Assembly: GCA_026421105.1 (NCBI GenBank)
Contig: JAPKDI010000025.1
Location: 1 to 10,729, forward strand
DNA: 10,729 nt
DNA from: Alphaproteobacteria bacterium
Lineage (GTDB): Bacteria > Pseudomonadota > Alphaproteobacteria > SHVP01
Direction of reading: 5' to 3'
In this document: positions 8,718-10,729 of the stretch, piece by piece
Layout of the letters: each line of letters opens with the position of its first letter
Numbering within the stretch: the first letter of the stretch is position 1
Program-made: the position numbers and the translations under genes
Notes under the pieces: model-generated
Seen by the model: only the letters and a program-made list of their open reading frames with translations
Told to the model about the DNA's origin: nothing
The model's database searches: none

Positions 8718-9944
8718 CTATTGGATGGATCGAGCGCGCTCGACCGACTTGAACATCGCTGTACGCAGCAAGAACTCGCGCGCCGCTTGCGGGTTGGCTG
8801 CCGTCTTGCGCCATTCCTGCTGTCGCCGCGTGCGCGCCTCTGGATCGCGCTCCTCAAGGTCGCGCTTGTTTTGCGCCGTTTGGGCGAGGAGGTATTCCTC
8901 GGCCACGGTACGGCGTTGCCGGTCGTAAAGGTCAAAAATGTCCTCTTTTGCGTCGCCGCGGTAAACCGCGCTGATCTTTTCCGCGAGGTTAAGGGCGTCA
9001 TGAATTCCGAAGTTGAGGCCCATGCCGCCCAGCGGATTGTTGATATGGGCTGCATCCCCGGCCAGAAAAATATTTCCCTTCGCGAAGCGCCCGGCGATGC
9101 GTTGATGAACTGGATAGAGGTTTTTATGCAGGACCGGGAACGTTCCACCGTCTGGGTGTGGCAGAACGGCCTGAATGCGGCGCTGGCATGCGTCGTCATC
9201 AAATGCAGTCGCTTCATCGACGTCGGCCTCGACGGGCGAAACCACACGCCAGTGACCCGGCGGTCCGTCTGCGGGCACTTTAAACATCGAGTACCAACGA
9301 TCCGGGTCGGCGATGTAGCAGGTGCCGCCAAATCCGTGTCCGGTGTAGTCGAAGGGTGTGGTCAGGACTAGGAAGCGCTCCTCGAACGTCCGTCCTTCGA
9401 AACTGACGCCCATCGCGTGCCTCACCGGGCTCTTGCCGCCGTCGCAGCCAATGAGGTAGCGCCCGACAACGTCTTCGGGGCCCTCAGGGCCGTCGGCCGT
9501 CACCACGACCCCATTTTCATCCTGGCGGGCCGAGGCGACAGTGTTCCTTTTTCGGATTTCGCACCCGTCCATCTTTTCGACCTTGCTCAACAGCATGCGG
9601 GCGTATTTGTGCTGCTCGCAGTGGAGCCGGAACGGGTATCGAGTGATGTCGGCCAAAGCCGAAAGGTCAAACTCTGCGACAAGGCCTTCCTTAAGATCGC
9701 GAAACTGCCACTTGGCAACCTCAAGACCCATACCGTGGACCTCGTCGGCCACTTCCAGGCTTTCCAGCAACTCCATCGTCGGTGGATGAAACGTGGATGC
9801 TCGAGGATCGGTTGGCAGGTCGGCGTATGATTCAAGCAAAATCACCGGTATGCCCTGACGAAGCAGGGCATAGGTAGCCGTCAGACCGACGGGCCCTGCG
9901 CCGGCGATGACGACTCGATCCCTCTTATCCACTCTCTTGGTCAA
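8718..9944 (-). CDS. FAD-dependent aromatic monooxygenase (PHBH-type, class A)
   Basis: This single-component flavoprotein hydroxylase is expected to use NAD(P)H and O2 on an aromatic or similar substrate. In the 408-residue form it has the FAD dinucleotide motif VVIAGAGPVGL at 11-21 and the DG motif LIGCDGGKSPVRHAMG at 164-179. The GD motif NIFLAGDAAHINNPLGGMGLNFG lies at 291-313, and the C-terminus is short, without the thioredoxin-like domain of phenol hydroxylases. The start is uncertain. TTG 9942-9944 has GAGAGGG 4 nt upstream, a CATAAT -10 about 22 nt upstream, and puts the FAD motif near residue 11. GTG 10016 would give 432 residues, has no ribosome site and leaves little room for the divergent DUF1489 gene. 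It is the first gene of the minus-strand pair. Related enzymes include MhpA-like and 3-hydroxybenzoate hydroxylases; the substrate cannot be told. Confidence 0.9.
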   Translation of the reverse strand: MTKRVDKRDRVVIAGAGPVGLTATYALLRQGIPVILLESYADLPTDPRASTFHPPTMELLESLEVADEVHGMGLEVAKWQFRDLKEGLVAEFDLSALADITRYPFRLHCEQHKYARMLLSKVEKMDGCEIRKRNTVASARQDENGVVVTADGPEGPEDVVGRYLIGCDGGKSPVRHAMGVSFEGRTFEERFLVLTTPFDYTGHGFGGTCYIADPDRWYSMFKVPADGPPGHWRVVSPVEADVDEATAFDDDACQRRIQAVLPHPDGGTFPVLHKNLYPVHQRIAGRFAKGNIFLAGDAAHINNPLGGMGLNFGIHDALNLAEKISAVYRGDAKEDIFDLYDRQRRTVAEEYLLAQTAQNKRDLEERDPEARTRRQQEWRKTAANPQAAREFLLRTAMFKSVERARSIQ

Positions 9945-9948
9945 TGTA

Positions 9949-9955
9949 CCCTCTC
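9949..9955 (-). promoter_or_regulatory. Ribosome binding site supporting a TTG start for the monooxygenase
   Basis: GAGAGGG on the minus strand lies 4 nt before TTG 9942-9944. It is the only purine-rich site near any candidate start of this gene. Confidence 0.45.
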
Positions 9956-9966
9956 GTTCGGTGGAG

Positions 9967-9996
9967 ATTATGAAGGAATGGCGAGCCCGCTCTACA
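9967..9996 (-). promoter_or_regulatory. Candidate sigma-70 promoter of the monooxygenase operon
   Basis: On the minus strand, TGTAGA (9991-9996, 3 of 6 to the -35 consensus) and CATAAT (9967-9972, 5 of 6 to the -10) are 18 nt apart. The transcript would begin about 15 nt before TTG 9944, leaving room for the GAGAGGG site. If real, it excludes the longer GTG 10016 start. Confidence 0.4.
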
Positions 9997-10044
9997 TGCG
10001 ATCCGGGCTTGCCCACTGCGCGCGCATGGGTAACCTTGGCCTCG

Positions 10045-10464
10045 ATGCCGTTGAATATCTTGAAGCTCTGCGTCGGGATCGACGAGGTTGAGCAACTCCG
10101 CTCTGTTCAGGCGAGCCGCCTGCAAGAGCAGGGCACGCTGTGCCATTTTACGCGACATCGCCCACGTCGTGCGGATGAGATCATTGGCAAGGGATCGCTC
10201 TATTGGGTGATCCGGGGGTACGTCCAGGTTCGGCAGATGATCATCACGATTGAGTCGGTTCGTCACGAGGAAGGCAAACGATGTGCTCTGCTATTGGACC
10301 CTCAGCTAGTTCTTACAGAGCATCAGCCGCGTCGGCCCCATCAAGGATGGCGCTATCTCGACGCCGTTGATTCTCCCCTGGACCTTCCCGCCGAGAATGC
10401 GACCGGTCCAGAGAACTTGCCAGCACCCTTGGTGCGAACTCTGAAGGAGATTGGAGCCTGGTAG
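10045..10464 (+). CDS. DUF1489 family protein
   Basis: This 139-residue cytoplasmic protein of unknown function belongs to a small family mostly found in Alphaproteobacteria. It was recognised by MPLNILKLCVG at the N-terminus and RRADEIIGKGSLYWVIRG at 41-58. It also has Q61 and RQ at 63-64, then LDPQLVLTEHQPRRPHQGWR at 84-103. Length is normal for the family, about 140. ATG 10045 is chosen because family members begin a few residues before KLCVG. The frame is open further upstream to 9907, but that extension overlaps the divergent monooxygenase and looks unrelated. No good Shine-Dalgarno precedes it, so it may be poorly initiated or leaderless. It has no evident link to the catabolic genes and probably marks ordinary chromosomal background. 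No signal peptide or membrane segment is visible. Confidence 0.85.
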   Translation: MPLNILKLCVGIDEVEQLRSVQASRLQEQGTLCHFTRHRPRRADEIIGKGSLYWVIRGYVQVRQMIITIESVRHEEGKRCALLLDPQLVLTEHQPRRPHQGWRYLDAVDSPLDLPAENATGPENLPAPLVRTLKEIGAW

Positions 10465-10729
10465 TTAGAAGCGATAGCCGAAGATTGTGCCGAAGAAATA
10501 TTGTCCGTCGGACTGGGAAATGGGGCTGTCCGCCGCGTCGCCAATCAACAGCGTGCCGCGGATCACGCCAGAAATAAAGGTACGATCAGTGAAGTTGCGG
10601 ACTATTGTTGCGTACCCAGCAATGTCAGAGAATCCTCCGCCATCCGAAGCAAAAACCGGTCGTGAGGTGCCGACGACAGTCGAGTCGAAGTAGGACTTCA
10701 TGTAGTCCTTGCTCGCGTAGTGCGTCGTG
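10465..10729 (-). CDS. MipA/OmpV-family outer membrane protein, C-terminal part (N-terminus beyond window)
   Basis: The last 87 residues of a protein whose 5' end lies past the right edge. The frame is open to the window end, so the ATG at 10699-10701 is internal, not the start. It shows YMKSYFDSTVVGTSR, a glycine-rich turn ASDGGGFSD, alternating beta-strand residues, then LLIGDAADSPIS. It ends YRF with a C-terminal phenylalanine, the usual BAM-recognised end of an outer-membrane beta barrel. The YF, G-rich turn and GDAADSP blocks match the MipA/OmpV family, whose members form small barrels and in some species bind lytic transglycosylase. The role here is not known. It converges on DUF1489, with TAA (10465-10467) directly next to that gene's TAG and no terminator hairpin between them. 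Confidence 0.8.
   Translation of the reverse strand, partial: TTHYASKDYMKSYFDSTVVGTSRPVFASDGGGFSDIAGYATIVRNFTDRTFISGVIRGTLLIGDAADSPISQSDGQYFFGTIFGYRF

Noticed and set aside
8639..9371. Overlapping ORFs of over 200 codons on both strands
   Set aside because: Both are alternative frames of the FAD monooxygenase, whose DG and GD motifs fix the true frame.
9925..10266. 113-codon minus-strand ORF overlapping the monooxygenase start and DUF1489
   Set aside because: It starts with ATG and could pass for a small gene, but it runs antisense to the well-matched DUF1489 coding sequence and has no recognisable features.

Overview
The window reads as an alphaproteobacterial chromosome segment of fairly high GC. 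The lineage call rests mainly on a DUF1489 gene at 10045-10464, a family known mostly from Alphaproteobacteria. A MipA/OmpV-type outer-membrane protein and Gram-negative style catabolic operons fit it. No tRNA, rRNA, CRISPR array, IS element or phage gene was seen.

Layout. (1) 1-839, minus: a class I SAM-dependent methyltransferase with a long N-terminal region, cut off by the left edge. It is the real gene here; the plus-strand ORFs over it are shadows. (2) 840-1034: a divergent promoter region with a striking 32-bp interrupted dyad at 887-918. (3) 1035-7923, plus: a six-gene operon with gaps of 3 to 57 nt. The order is thiolase, two different 2-hydroxychromene-2-carboxylate (HCCA) isomerase/kappa-GST-fold proteins, then carboxyltransferase (LiuB type), crotonase-fold hydratase (LiuC type) and biotin carboxylase/BCCP (LiuD type). 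(4) 7920-9944, minus: a converging pair. A PHBH-type FAD monooxygenase is followed by an Asp/Glu racemase/maleate isomerase-like protein that lacks both expected catalytic cysteines. Its stop codon overlaps the LiuD stop within one CTAG. (5) 10045-10464, plus: DUF1489. (6) 10465-10729, minus: the C-terminus of a MipA/OmpV-like protein that abuts DUF1489 tail to tail.

How the genes work together. The LiuB-LiuC-LiuD core is the methylcrotonyl-CoA carboxylase plus methylglutaconyl-CoA hydratase module of leucine/isovalerate degradation, in the same order as in Pseudomonas liu operons. Isovaleryl-CoA dehydrogenase (liuA) and HMG-CoA lyase (liuE) are absent from the window. A thiolase and two predicted glutathione-type isomerases occupy the upstream part instead. 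The converging monooxygenase and racemase-like gene resemble aromatic-catabolism genes. The locus is therefore either a rearranged leucine pathway with accessory isomerases, or a carboxylation-dependent route for another branched or ring-derived acyl-CoA. The most interesting points are the isomerase pair inside a liu core, the cysteine-less racemase homologue and the divergent dyad.
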